Assembly: GCA_013115125.1 (NCBI GenBank)
Contig: JABANN010000297.1
Span: forward strand, 1-41,543
Direction of reading: 5' to 3'
DNA from: Perkinsus olseni
Taxonomy: Eukaryota > Perkinsozoa > Perkinsida
DNA length: 41,543 nucleotides
This document shows, one piece after another, positions 1 to 10,003 of the stretch (the stretch's first letter is position 1; each line of letters begins with the position of its first letter). Made by a program: the position numbers and the translations under genes. The notes below the pieces were generated by a model, which saw only the letters and a program-made list of their open reading frames with translations, was not told the DNA's origin and ran no database searches.

Positions 1-2041
1 AGGAGCTATTAGGCTCCCAGGTAGGCCCAGCAAACCTCACGTACCCCATTCCATTCCCCATTCCCCCTTAGGTCAATCTGCGTGAACTCAAGTCACGAGT
101 GGATCAGCTCGTCGGTTCGACCGCCGATGAGGTCCTCTTCGACCCTTCAATGGGGCCGGAGAAAACCCTCTCGTTGGGACCGTCAGACGAAGGAGGTCAT
201 CACCAACAGCCGCAGACACTGACAGCCCGAGGAATCCATGCTGTGCATCGATTCGCCGGTAGCCTGCGCTTCTAGGCATATCCTTTGCTGTGCGCTTTCT
301 GTCAGGCATCATTTTATCAGAGGCCTTGTCCACCATAGAGCTGGCGCTGTGGCGTCTACGAGTGTCACCGTCACAACAACCCCCCGCAAATTACCATGTC
401 GTGGTGGCAAAATTCTCCCCACTGGTCAACGGTATCAGCTGCTACTTAGTGCCCTGGCTAAAACAGCAACTGAAGTCCTCACCATGCGCCTTTCTACGCT
501 TCCTCGCTCCGCTGGACGCATCATCTCCGCCGGTCTTACTTCCATTAGCTCGAGACGAGATGCGGATCCTCAGCGCTCAGCTACACTCTACGGCATCGGA
601 GTTCTTCGGTTTCACGTATTGTGAGCTTGCACTGCAAGCAGGAGCCGGACAGCCTCGAAAAATTCTCCCAGTCAGCGGCAGGCTATCCGATCTACTGCCT
701 TCTCGAGGGAGGTCTCTTGTCCCTGCTGGTGGCTCATCATGGCTGTCGGCAGCCGAGCACCCACTCTACTACAGCTTCACTGTCGTTCCAGTGGCCTCGG
801 AGACCCTGTCCCCGGCCAAGCGACTCCAGTACGACCTGCTGCTCTCGGTAACATCACAGTGCCCTTGGGGAGAGCATAGAGAACCCTTCACAATGGACAC
901 CCGAAAGTGGATGATAGACATCCCCAGCTATGCGACCAGAAGGAGAGTTACTCGAATAGCCTTGCCGATGGACGTCATGGACGATCGTCTAACCGAGATG
1001 GACAGGGACATCGGTGATGTGCAAGATGGACCGGTCGAGGCCCCTGAGGACCCCCAGCGTGGCAGACCGTCGCTCTACTTCCACATGCTCAGGCCAGGAC
1101 CCGGAGTGGTCACCGTGAGACTCACCAAGATAAGCTTCTTCCATTACGTTCAAAGCACGTGCGCATCTCGCCGTATGCCGGCTGTTAGACGCTGGGCGTT
1201 CCTGGCGTTGATGCTCCTAGGAGGAGGCAGTGGCTCCGGAACCCTCACCATTGCTGTGCTGAGTCGACTCCATGCTATAAGGCCCTTCTTTCCTGGTTAT
1301 GATAACTACATGGACTGTAGTGAGAGAGAAGAAGAGCGGCACCATCGAGTGCCCGTCGTTTGCCCTTGCGTCAGAGTGGCTGGTCTGCACAAGGTAACAA
1401 CCACCTCCTGGGTATTCCCCCTTTGCCGAGGTCCCACTGGTCTCAGGGGGTATGTCTTTTCGACAGCCATAGAGCCTCGCAGCCCCACAGAGTCCTCAGA
1501 CAGCCCACGCTTGGTGAACTAGGTAAAGTATTCATCCTGCCCACATCCTTCGTCCACGCCCCTACAGGCTCGCTATGGTGGTCTAAGGCTGAGGAGACCT
1601 CGATGGAACTCGCTCTGCTCACAGAGGACGTGTCGACCCGACTGTCAGATTTGAGAGATCTGGAGAGAAACGTGAGCCGTGGCGCTGCCGGCCTTATCGA
1701 CGCATCAATTCGTGAAGCTAGATACGCTTCGACCTCCCTCACACAGAACCTAGCATGGGGATTGCTGTTCTCTCCGCGGTGGGCAACAAGTTGCTCGATA
1801 CATGGTCCAGGGTGAAGGGCGCATGGGACGAGGTGAGACGGCAGGTTTGGTGTTCTTCCTCATTTCTCGTACACCTACGTATCAGGTGGATGATGATGAT
1901 GATGAGCTGGGGGAGGGAAGTGACTATGAAGGCTCCACCAACGATGAGGATGAGCGAGACGAAGAGTTGCTCGCCCCCGACCCGGAGTGGGGTACGGAGC
2001 TGGCCGATGGGCCCTTGGCCAACAAGAAGGAAGCAGAGTAG
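1..2041 (+). CDS. 3' part of an unrecognised multi-exon membrane protein with acidic tail
   Basis: The gene is cut by the left edge. Exons that keep one frame are 1-20, 72-258, 306-1393, 1447-1522, 1568-1711, 1747-1832 and 1886-2041, each bounded by GT-AG, and the last ends in TAG. The long exon 306-1393 carries most of the protein, including one hydrophobic stretch (RRWAFLALMLLGG, near 1180-1230) that could be a membrane span. After it come a helical stretch (TEDVSTRLSDLRDLERN) and a very acidic tail that starts with five Asp and ends in KKEAE. The introns are only 35-54 nt long, and the 1712-1746 one is among the shortest in the window. I do not recognise the family. The order of some motifs (RKILP, a CP pair, then WMIDI) faintly recalls the GPI transamidase subunit PIG-T, but this is too weak for a name. 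I am confident that it codes and ends here, and not of its function. Confidence 0.6.
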
Positions 2042-2105
2042 GCCCATCATTGTGCGGTTCTCTTCTTTGATACTACACCCGTCACACAAGGCAGCGAGAC
2101 GCTGG

Positions 2106-3731
2106 ATGCCGGGGATGCTGTTTCACCCACTTGAATATGAAAGGTGCTGGATAATACTATTTTTCGTGCATAAGTATACTAGACTTGTATTACAAGTCCG
2201 CCTACCCTTGTTCAGGTTCATGTGGGACTTCATATCGCCATTGGCATCGTCGCAGCAGGAGCAGCTACCACCCGGATACGAGCCAGAGCCCGAGGAAGAG
2301 GTCGCCGATCATGAACGCCTGTTGCCTAAGCCAGACAGGGCAAGCGCTCGAGAAGGGGTAGCCGCCACGCTGCTGCTGTGCTCCCGATGGGGCTGACGAG
2401 CCATCCTTCCAGACGAGCACCTCCATGAGTGTTGGTGTATCATCATCGGCAGCAGCCATCGCCTCAGCAGCAGCGACCTCGTCATCAGTGGTGGCTGGGG
2501 CGACACCAATGGTACTACGCCTCGATGCCCCACTGTGGTATCGGTAGTACAGGTATACACCTACGGCCCCATGACACCTCCTAACAGCGTGTCGTATATC
2601 CCCATGTTTGAGTATAAGAATGGCAACATACTCATAGACCATTACCAGAAGGTAGTCCACTGCTCCCTAGCCATTGCTCTACTCCTGTTCAGATAACGGT
2701 AGCTCACCCTCCCTCGGTTTGGCACTGGGCTCCCCTCCCGACGCCAACTGTCCCCCAGTCCCCCATCGTCGGCCTTCCCGCAACAGCCGCAGCCAGCGCC
2801 CTACTTCAGGTCAGCATCAGCTAGGCCGTCGTTCATACAACTTTCGATTCTACAGGGTGGATTTGCCTTGGCCACGTCCCTATACGATCTGCAGCACAAG
2901 AGATGCTCCAAGAAAGATGTCTATCGCTGCGTGTTGGAAGCTGCCAGCAGAGGGTCGGCAGTCGGGGCCTGTTGTTGGACCCTTGCCAATGTTGCTGCGG
3001 TCACCAATGTGGCCGTCCTCTCTGGTGAGTACACTACTCCAACAGCCGGCGCTCAGCTCACCGCTAGGCACGGTCTCCCTCCTGTGGCTAGCCTTAAGAG
3101 CCCTTACCGTCCACTCTCGAGAGCAGCTCTTGTCTGATGCTTGCGTGACCTTGAGCGGGACGGCAGCTGCTGTTGCTGGTGTGTCCAACCGCTCTCCGAG
3201 TACTACGGCGGGCTGACGCTCATCTTAGGTTTCCTCCTCTCGACGAGTCTCCTGCCTTCCTCTGCTCTGCTAGCTGTCATTGCTTCTGTATTCAGCAGTG
3301 GTATTGGAAGTACCATAGGAGCCGATCTCTACGCTACGATTCGGAGGTTGCTTTTGAACTACCTCCTATAGGTGCTGATGATGATGCTCTTTGCAGATGG
3401 CGACAGGCGGGGAGCAAACAACGCCTGGTTCGTCTCGCAAGGATGATGCTTGGACTGCCTCGTGATGGTTCAGCGGATGAGAAGGCAAAACTCGAGGATG
3501 TCTGAAGTCCCAGCCAGACGCTGCCCCCTTCCCTCTAGGTCGATTCGCGATGGCGTTTTGTCGCTGGTATGGTTCACCCGGACAGACGAAGTGGTGGCGG
3601 AGGCGAGGAGATCTCCAACGAGGATAGGAAGCTTTTCGAGTTGTTCATGCTCTGCAGAGAGGTTGGACCGTCACACGTTGCCACCACTACCCTTGCAGTC
3701 TGTTGGCGTCGTAGAAGGCGTTAGCGGTTAA
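2106..3731 (+). CDS. Membrane protein with C-terminal J-domain (DnaJ-like co-chaperone)
   Basis: Eleven exons keep one frame: 2106-2143, 2216-2357, 2413-2511, 2553-2651, 2693-2809, 2856-3024, 3092-3178, 3229-3346, 3397-3499, 3539-3661 and 3699-3731, giving about 375 residues. The N-terminal third is acidic, then Ser/Ala-rich. The middle is hydrophobic and Gly/Ala-rich (GSAVGACCWTLANVAAVTN; FLLSTSLLPSSALLAVIAS) and probably forms membrane hairpins. The C-terminus reads as a J-domain: ARMMLGLPRDGSADE as helix I and its lead, RWRFVAGMVHPDRR with the diagnostic HPD near residue 338, then KLFELFMLCRE as helix III. Such proteins recruit and stimulate Hsp70 at a membrane. A J-domain at the very end after membrane hairpins is unusual, and I do not know a named family with this layout. 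The last intron (3662-3698) is optional: without it the protein ends in an Arg-rich tail at 3724. Confidence 0.66.
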
Positions 3732-3734
3732 ATA

Positions 3735-4288
3735 ATGTTTCGTGCCCAGTGCGTATTCCCCAGGTGGGGACGACGCTTCATTTCCGCTCGCCCTAGAATA
3801 GATACGAAACTGTTGATTATGATGTCCACGATGAGGACCGGCGTAGAGATTTGTGCGAAGCCTCCTTGCTCAGATCGTGAAGCTTGCTCTGGAGGAGAGG
3901 CACGCGAAGGGCGGTAAGCAGTATGATACGGGCCAGGCAGGCGGGGTAAGCCGCGGTATTTATGAGAGCTGCTCGCCATCCCCGCTCCCAGGCTCCACTT
4001 TATCTTGAGGATGCACCATCCACACTGGATGATAACCCAACAGTCGTCGATGAGCCGCTGACGTCGATCGAGACGGTCGTTGGTGCAGTACAGGTGAGAA
4101 GGCCGGCGAACAACCCGTTTGCTTTGGACGGCTCGGCCGTGTGTTAGCGATTCGCGTACATGGCGATCGTCGAGCCCCAACTGCAGCATCAACGGCAAGT
4201 TGAATCAGAGCTGCGTAGAGCCGTACCCGATGGTGGGGTGGTGCCACGGCATGAAGTCGATGATCGCTTAGGAGAAGTTCTTGATTGA
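3735..4288 (+). CDS. Small hypothetical protein (about 109 residues)
   Basis: Exons 3735-3763, 3849-3945, 3992-4093 and 4187-4288 join in frame from ATG (MFRAQCVFPR) to TGA. The last three exons have good donors (gtaagc, gtgaga) and pyrimidine-rich acceptors. The product has a basic, mildly hydrophobic start that could be a mitochondrial leader, a helix rich in charged residues (QIVKLALEERHAKGGKQYD), an acidic segment (YLEDAPSTLDDNPTVVDEP) and a hydrophilic end (DDRLGEVLD). I recognise no family. The start codon lies only 3 nt past the proposed stop of the J-domain gene, so the acceptor at 3698 may serve this gene as a trans-splice site. Alternatively these exons may be the real 3' end of the J-domain gene. 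The exons at 3849-4288 are firmer than the first one. Confidence 0.45.
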
Positions 4289-4711
4289 TCTACCCTCTGT
4301 CGAATTTATGTTCGTGTAATCTTTAGTTGAATTTATGGAGACATGCCCTTAAATGCTCTGCGTTGTTGCTCAATGGGGACCGCTAGTCCGTCTCATGGGG
4401 CTCACACGGCGAGTAGTTCCCCTAGCCACCGGCTTGTGCAGCGTTTCTTACGCGGCCTCCTGTAATGGACGCCAATCGTGAGGTTGCCTTGGAGCCAGGT
4501 CCGAGAGAGTAAGTGGGTAACCATTCGGCGAGAATCTTACCCTGCTCGAACGCACCTTTCATGCTCTCTTCCGCTTGCTCTTGCGATTCTAGTGTGCACG
4601 AGTAATGTTACTTGAACGACGTAAAACTTCGCTCCTAGGCCTAGTCCGCAGTAATCAGTTTCGTTGTTTTACTAGATTCAGACACCCGTCCTGTACCGAT
4701 CTGCGTCACCT
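4289..4711. other. Intergenic stretch, nothing recognised
   Basis: No exon-like reading frame flanked by splice signals was seen on either strand. The stretch separates the small protein gene from the 5' end of the RING gene and probably holds the RING gene's promoter and leader. Confidence 0.4.
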
Positions 4712-4721
4712 CTTCCTCAGA

Positions 4722-5618
4722 ATGGCGGGTTACGGTTCTAGCGCATGGTAAGAGGACAGCTGGAACGATTTATGCTATTCCGTACCTGTCTTGCCCCAGG
4801 TACATGTACCCCATTACGTAATACCGTGGTACGGCGGAGTCCTCAAGTTTGCGCGGGACTTTCTTCAGACCTATCTAATCCTAAGGCTCCTGAGTGATTT
4901 CTTGATACAGATGTGAGCCACAGTGTATGCCGTAGTCTGATAGACCTCTTCACGCTGCTTGGGACCGTCTCTGTTCCGTCATTGGCTGCACGAATCGTGC
5001 AGCACGATCCCGGAATTGTGTGGGGGGTTTTTCCATAGATTCCTGCGTATAGCTGTGATAAATGCCATGAAGGCCCTCGGAAAGCTGCGACTAAGGCTGA
5101 GAAAGGGGAAACGCAGAAGGAGAGGGAAGCACAGAAGAAAGCAGAAAAGGTGGGGGTCACATCATGTTAGATAAACTTGGGATCTGTTTCGGGGCACGAT
5201 GGTTGCTTAGACGCAAACTTGGACAGAAGCGGGTGGACAGAACCGCCACGAGGCTCAAGTCACTACGAGTATTACCTTACCAGAAGATCGCTTCCGTGCG
5301 ACGTACGGAAGTCGAGTAAGTGTTCTTGATTCGACCTCGGCGAGTCAATCAGCAATACCTTCAAGCCGCTCGCCTCTTCTCAGCTGCAGCATCTGTCTGG
5401 CTCCGTTCAACGCCGCTGACAACTGCCGTATCCTCCCCTGTCATCACATATTTCATAAGGAATGCATCGACAGTAGGCAGCACCGTCACAGTCGAACTGC
5501 GGCTGATGTATCGTTTACAGGATGGCTGAAAGAGAGGTCGGATATCTGCCCTCTGTGTACCCGTCCGGCCATACACCCCAAGCCAAATCGTTGCAGCTGT
5601 TGTGGAAGGATGTGTTAA
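4722..5618 (+). CDS. RING-H2 finger E3 ubiquitin ligase (5' part unresolved)
   Basis: Exons 5053-5149, 5211-5472 and 5521-5618 are solid. The second runs from a Thr/Gln-rich linker into a RING start (SCSICLAPFNAADNC, then RILPCHHIFHKECID). An intron at 5473-5520 then splits the domain, and the third exon gives RWLKERSDICPLCTRPA. Together this fits C-x2-C ... C-x-H-x2-H-x2-C ... C-x2-C, the RING-H2 pattern of E2-binding ubiquitin ligases. A further Cys-rich end (CSCCGRMC) precedes TAA. The exon at 5053-5149 encodes a Lys/Glu-rich charged helix (KAEKGETQKEREAQKKAEK). Upstream, an ATG at 4722 follows a good acceptor (tcttcctcag) and opens MAGYGSSA with a donor at 4748, but I could not connect it in frame to 5053, so the start is tentative. 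No membrane span is seen in the resolved part. Confidence 0.68.
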
Positions 5619-6427
5619 TTACTGCATGGACTGATTGCCGATTCTGCCCGTCTCAGAGGCTTTCATTATTCTTGGAATTTTGTGTTCGTATCATAGTTTG
5701 ACCCGACTTTTGATGGACAATTCTAGGATGGTGAGAGTTTTCGACTGAAACACTGAGCAAATAATGAGAAGTTTTGTGTCGTAGCTTCAACAGCCGACTC
5801 GGCATGGAGGTTGCTTCGCGCAATATCTAATTTTGAGTAGCAAGCTCACTCTGAGTAGCTCCGATAAACGGTCGTAGGCCATCCTTACTGTGCTCAACTC
5901 AGCAATATCAACGATGAATATCAATAACGCAGTGGGCATGAATGAAGAGTCCTAATGTGTCCAAACCTTTCCTCCATGTTCGCGTATTAATACTATAGCC
6001 TTCCCACTCAGGAAATCATCCGTACGACGCCTCCAACCCTTCGGGAAGATTTAACTGAATGTCAGTGATCAGCTGTACACTCTGCAGTAGATCTGATTGA
6101 TGGACCGCTGATTCTGCCATTAATACGCGAGTCGCCGTATAAGATCTTTCCCGCCTTCCCATCTTCTTCCCTGGCATCGGACACGCAAGATCTGTTCGAC
6201 GGTAGCTGAACGCGGAAGCTGCTGCCGACTATGAACCTCACCATGCAAGTTGGCTTTACAACTTGGTTTTTTCCTTGTTATCAAGACAAAGGCAAATACC
6301 TCAGGACTCTTGAGTCAAGAGGGCGAAGCCTGAGCATTCTCACAGTTTCCGGTGTGAATGGGAGAGAGATAATCTGGTCCGGCACGACTCAACTCGACAT
6401 CATCTTCGACCAAAATGAACATCATAA
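5619..6427. other. Intergenic stretch between convergent genes
   Basis: This region lies between the stop of the plus-strand RING gene and the stop of the minus-strand coiled-coil gene, so it should hold two 3' ends. A 69-codon plus-strand ORF at 6231-6440 starts with a real ATG, but it has no recognisable features and overlaps the other gene's end. I see nothing else supportable. Confidence 0.35.
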
Positions 6428-7711
6428 TCAAGATGGGTAATCAGTTACCGAGGTGCTCTTCACAGGCCATCCATTTTCGTGCATTAGACGTAAAACTGAA
6501 TCCATCTTGTGGCTGAGGAACTCGCTAATCCAGTCTCTCGAGGCCCTTTGGCCCTTTGGGGGATTCGACGCGATGAATGCGATCAGCTCGGAGCACTTCC
6601 TTTCCGTCATACCCGATCCGAGTTTCGCTTCCACCATGTTGTACAGATTGCTAGGGAAAGGAATGATACCAGCGAATACTCTCTTGATCTCCTCGGGGGG
6701 CCCTTCGGCTCCTGTACGAAAACTAGAGGTCTGGTATATGATCGACATCTTGCTCCCGCTTCCATCCCTGACAACGACATTTGCTTTCGGAGCGGACGAT
6801 CGCTAGCTGTTCATAGTAGCTGCTTATGAGTATCACCATTTGAATATGATTGTATTATTGGACTCTCCTTCCCACCAAACGGTATAATAACCGGCATCTA
6901 CGAACACCAGGAAGGAGTTGCTTGGATAGTTAGCTTGGCATGTTGTGTGATCCGCGTCTATCTGGGGGAATCATAATCAAGCTCTCGTCACGATGAGTGT
7001 GAGGAAAACTTACGTTTCGGGTAAAAACGTTCAACCGATCCACTTGGTTACTCAAGTTGCCTACAGTGCTGCCGAGCTTGGACACTTCAGCGTTGAGCTC
7101 AGCCATGCCGTCGCTCACTCGCGCCTCCATCTTTCTACTCAACTCGCTCAGTTGAACCTCTATTCTATTGCTCAGTTTGGTCAGCTCAGCCTGTATTATC
7201 TTGCTTATCGCGGACTTTTGAAGCCTCATCTTGTTCTCCATTGCTGATTGCGGGACCCTTAGCTTCTTATTCATGATGGATTGTTGGGATTCCATCCTCT
7301 GGTTCAGCCCAGATTGTTGAGCCTCAATCTTATCGTTCAGCTCGAACACTTGAGCCTCTATCGTCCCGCCCAGCTTGGAAAAGAGGGTCCCCAAGCTATC
7401 CGGCCGATCTGTCTCAGAGTCGGCCACCTAAAAGAGGTGGAACAATCAGCGGTAACTCCACGCGATCACAAGTTTTCAGGAGTACCCTCCGTCGCTTGCG
7501 GCTACTAGACAATCCAGTAGCCTGAAGAGCGATCATCGATCGCATGGCTAGGGTCATTAATAGGACGGAATGAGCGAAGGCAAGCATCACACTGTAGGGG
7601 ACAGTCCGTGAAGACAAAGACACTAGTCCCATGAGCAGGAGTGCCTTTCCTGCGATGTTCCGTTGGGAGGGTCCCGCCCACACGAAAGCGGTCTTCGCAG
7701 TTCACAAGCAT
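6428..7711 (-). CDS. Protein with tandem 11-residue coiled-coil repeats
   Basis: Four exons read on the minus strand: 7711-7511, 7427-7014, 6961-6837 and 6767-6428, about 359 residues. The start is ATG (MLVNCEDRF) and the stop is TGA. Exon 1 holds a CPLQCDACLRSF segment that may bind zinc. Exon 2 is almost wholly a chain of 11-residue units with a hydrophobic first and fifth position and often an E-A/V pair (LGGTIEAQVFE, LNDKIEAQQSG, LNQRMESQQSI, LSNRIEVQLSE). About ten units follow without a break, which is the signature of a hendecad, right-handed coiled coil. Exon 3 is beta-like and Trp-rich (FLVFVDAGYYTVWWEGES) and exon 4 is mixed. I know no family with this order. The protein may form a fibrous oligomer with a small globular head, but that is inference. 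The 7511 donor and 7427 acceptor are good, and exon 4's acceptor is the only in-frame choice I found. Confidence 0.6.
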
Positions 7712-7783
7712 ACTGGACCGCCACTAGGACCGAGTGTAAAAAGATAAGACTACCCGAAGGTGGGGCCTCATTTCATTCAAATT

Positions 7784-8503
7784 CTATCTAAAATACCTGC
7801 TCAGAAAAAGAGAAGGCAGTGACATTAGGAGAGATGTAGAGGGGATGAGGCCGCGGGAGCAACGGCGAGAGATAACTGGATGATGCGAATTCGTTGACCA
7901 ACATATAACAGCCACTCGGCTCTGGTGGGTTGGGTGAGTCAGCCTGGGCCAATCTCTATCTCTGTTGCGGTCAACAGCGATGAAGCCATTGGTGGCCATC
8001 ATCTCGACGTATGCCCTCGGAGACGTGTCCAATATTGAACAAAACAGAGGATTGAACACGGTGTTCTCGTTTGACCGTAAAGCTACGCCTGGGATCGCTT
8101 CGATGAGCATATTCTTGATTCCAGAATGTGGAATCCGGAATACGGGACCCAGAGGTGCTGTGAATGGCCGAGTGATGGATGCCCATTTCCTTTCGTCCTC
8201 GAACGCCCTAGACACACGAGACTTGTGCACCGCCAGCGCGGTAAGAGAGCCTGGCTCCAATAGGGGCAACCAGTCTCCTGCCATTCCGCTCATAGCACGG
8301 AATTCCGCCTGCCCCGTGCCACAAGCGCGCGTCGTGAAAAAGACCGATGAACGTTGGAGCTCACAGTCTCCCACTATTGTGGCGGCATTATCTCGCCCTT
8401 GTACAAGTTCTGTTTGGAACTGTGTAGTGGTGAAAAAGAGGTTTATAGGAGACTGTCTCGATGCGACCACCGGGTCGTACCTGGCAACGATCTTGTCGAG
8501 CAT
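7784..8503 (-). CDS. Hypothetical protein, about 239 residues
   Basis: A single open frame runs from ATG at 8503 to a stop at 7784. It has ordinary composition without low-complexity runs, for example FFTTTQFQTELVQGRD, GMAGDWLPLLEPGSLTALAV and PVFRIPHSGIKNMLIEAIPG, which suggests a globular soluble protein. The last 45 codons (after RLTHPTHQSR) turn Ser/Arg-rich and may instead be intron or untranslated sequence. I see no signal peptide or membrane span and do not recognise a family. It lies just upstream of, and in the same direction as, the hendecad-repeat gene, with about 70 nt between stop and next start. Confidence 0.45.
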   Translation of the reverse strand: MLDKIVARYDPVVASRQSPINLFFTTTQFQTELVQGRDNAATIVGDCELQRSSVFFTTRACGTGQAEFRAMSGMAGDWLPLLEPGSLTALAVHKSRVSRAFEDERKWASITRPFTAPLGPVFRIPHSGIKNMLIEAIPGVALRSNENTVFNPLFCSILDTSPRAYVEMMATNGFIAVDRNRDRDWPRLTHPTHQSRVAVICWSTNSHHPVISRRCSRGLIPSTSLLMSLPSLFLSRYFR

Positions 8504-10003
8504 ACGAGGGAAGGGAATGATCTCAGAGGATGCTTTTCAGATGCCCCCTTGACCTTTCTTTGAGTTTGGCGTCAACGTATGGAATGCTCATCATCCTGGA
8601 TTGAACGCCAGATTAAGAGGCTCTTGACAAGCGGTGCAGGGAGTGTGGCTTTGCACGTTGTGTTATTTGTCCGGTCGCAGTATGACCGTAGGACCGGTCG
8701 ACTAATGATGGCCTTGACATCATTGAGGCTTTCAGTCCATCTGGGTTAATCTGCTCTACTCCCATCTACATTGCAGCCGATGGTACTAGGAGGGAAAGAG
8801 CACCCGCAGGGAGGGGCCACGCAGAGTCCCTGTGCTCAGCATCGTGGGAAACCAATTCGACAATTATGTGCCCGAACCGAAGAGATTCCGGGATCTCGAC
8901 GTATCTCTTAACAGGATGATCAGCGACTCGAGTTAACGAAACAGAGGCTCATGTCATGAAATCTTTCAGTTGTACGTGGTGATGGTCCATCTAATGTACG
9001 CTCGACACTGAGGGCTGCTCGAACCCAGTCGGGGGGCCGCTCGTCATCCGCTGAGCTGGTTGGACTCATCACACGCACAGAGTGTCTCCCACCAGGCCGT
9101 GCCTAAAAAGGTGTGAAGTCGCGCAATGTCCTTCAGCCCTACACTCATCCAGAGGTGCCGCACTGTAAACTGTGTTCGTATCGTCAACAGCAGCCGACCG
9201 TGCCGCGGAGTCGCTAATGTCTTCGTCAGTATCGAGTGAGCCCTCGAACCTGTCACCGAGTAGCAGTCGTTCCTCTCGACCCGACGCAGCACCCCACCGG
9301 CACAGTAAGCACGGCAGAATCTGTGGAGGTCCGCCCTTCCCCTTGCTACTCCTCCGGGAGTCCGAGCTCTGCTGATACCTACCCAGCAGCGCATCCAGCC
9401 TGCGTCTAGGGCACGCTAGAGCCTCACAGTGCTATCAGCTCTTTCACACATAAGATGTCGTCTTCTATTCCGCTTATTTCTTGCTCACAGCTGGATCCGC
9501 TCCGCTGGCCCATAGACCTAGCGCTGCTGGTGGCGGATCCTGTCAGCAGTCCCGCGCCTTGTTCTGTATCAGTGGGGAATGTTGTTCGGAGTCCCAACCT
9601 AGCGACAAAATATCTTCGCCACATCATTGGGCAACAATCTTAGTGGAGAGTAGTGGAGACACGATGACACAATTTGCCATTGTGCCAAGAGCTCAATATG
9701 CCAGAACGCATAATAGGTTGCCAATAGGTTCGAGACCGGTATCCGGAGCCGATCCCGGCAGTGATTGGGACAGTTGTTCCGTGGCGCCGAGCGCGACAGT
9801 AATACTTTGTGCAGCACGCGTGCACAAAGCGTTTCGTCTTCTAGCGTTTCGCTAGAAACCGTTTCATCATTACTCACTAATCACTTACCATACTTGTACT
9901 TTCTTAAGTTTTCCTAATTACTATGTCCTCCAGTAATTCTCAGTCTGCGTTGCGTTCGACTATCTTGCTCCCTCCTGAGATCGGACTGATGACCAGGCCC
10001 CCA
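8504..10003. other. 1.5 kb without a supportable gene
   Basis: Several ORFs of 60-125 codons occur on both strands (for example 9044-9394 minus and 9481-9855 plus), but their translations look like noise: no motif, rich in Ser/Arg/Cys, no consistent splice frame. The one clear structure is the perfect hairpin at 9839-9857. The stretch contains the 5' region of the 8503 gene and the 3' end of the TPR-like gene. Confidence 0.35.
9839..9857. repeat. Perfect 8-bp hairpin with a 3-nt loop
   Basis: TTCTAGCG, loop TTT, CGCTAGAA. The flanks repeat a CGTTTC word on both sides (near 9830 and 9858). The sequence resembles the short GC-rich motif noted at 32711 and 37889. Confidence 0.6.

Noticed and set aside
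306-1393. Identification of the first gene as GPI transamidase PIG-T
   Set aside because: Only scattered short motif agreement; the C-terminal part does not fit, so no name was given.
3025-3045. A 21-nt intron (gtgagt...caacag)
   Set aside because: Using it breaks the downstream frame; the 67-nt intron 3025-3091 with the same donor fits in phase.
3229-3371. An alternative frame giving QQWYWKYHRSRSLRYDS, which recalls the COX2 QWYW motif
   Set aside because: The exon phases on both sides fit the hydrophobic frame (GFLLSTSLLPSS) and lead to the J-domain; the QWYW reading has no supporting neighbours.
6231-6440. A 69-codon plus-strand ORF starting with ATG
   Set aside because: Overlaps the 3' end of the minus-strand gene, no recognisable feature; could be chance.
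8480-8540. IIPFP word shared upstream of the 8503 ATG and in the coiled-coil gene's last exon, as a sign of paralogy
   Set aside because: It is limited to five residues over a pyrimidine-rich stretch (cattcccttccct) and nothing around it aligns; probably chance or leader sequence.
9044-9394. A 116-codon minus-strand ORF
   Set aside because: Arg/Cys-rich, no ATG-supported start context, no motif and no splice partners.
9720-9745. GGTTCGAGACC resembling a tRNA T-loop
   Set aside because: No acceptor, D- or anticodon-stem could be built around it; it is not a tRNA.
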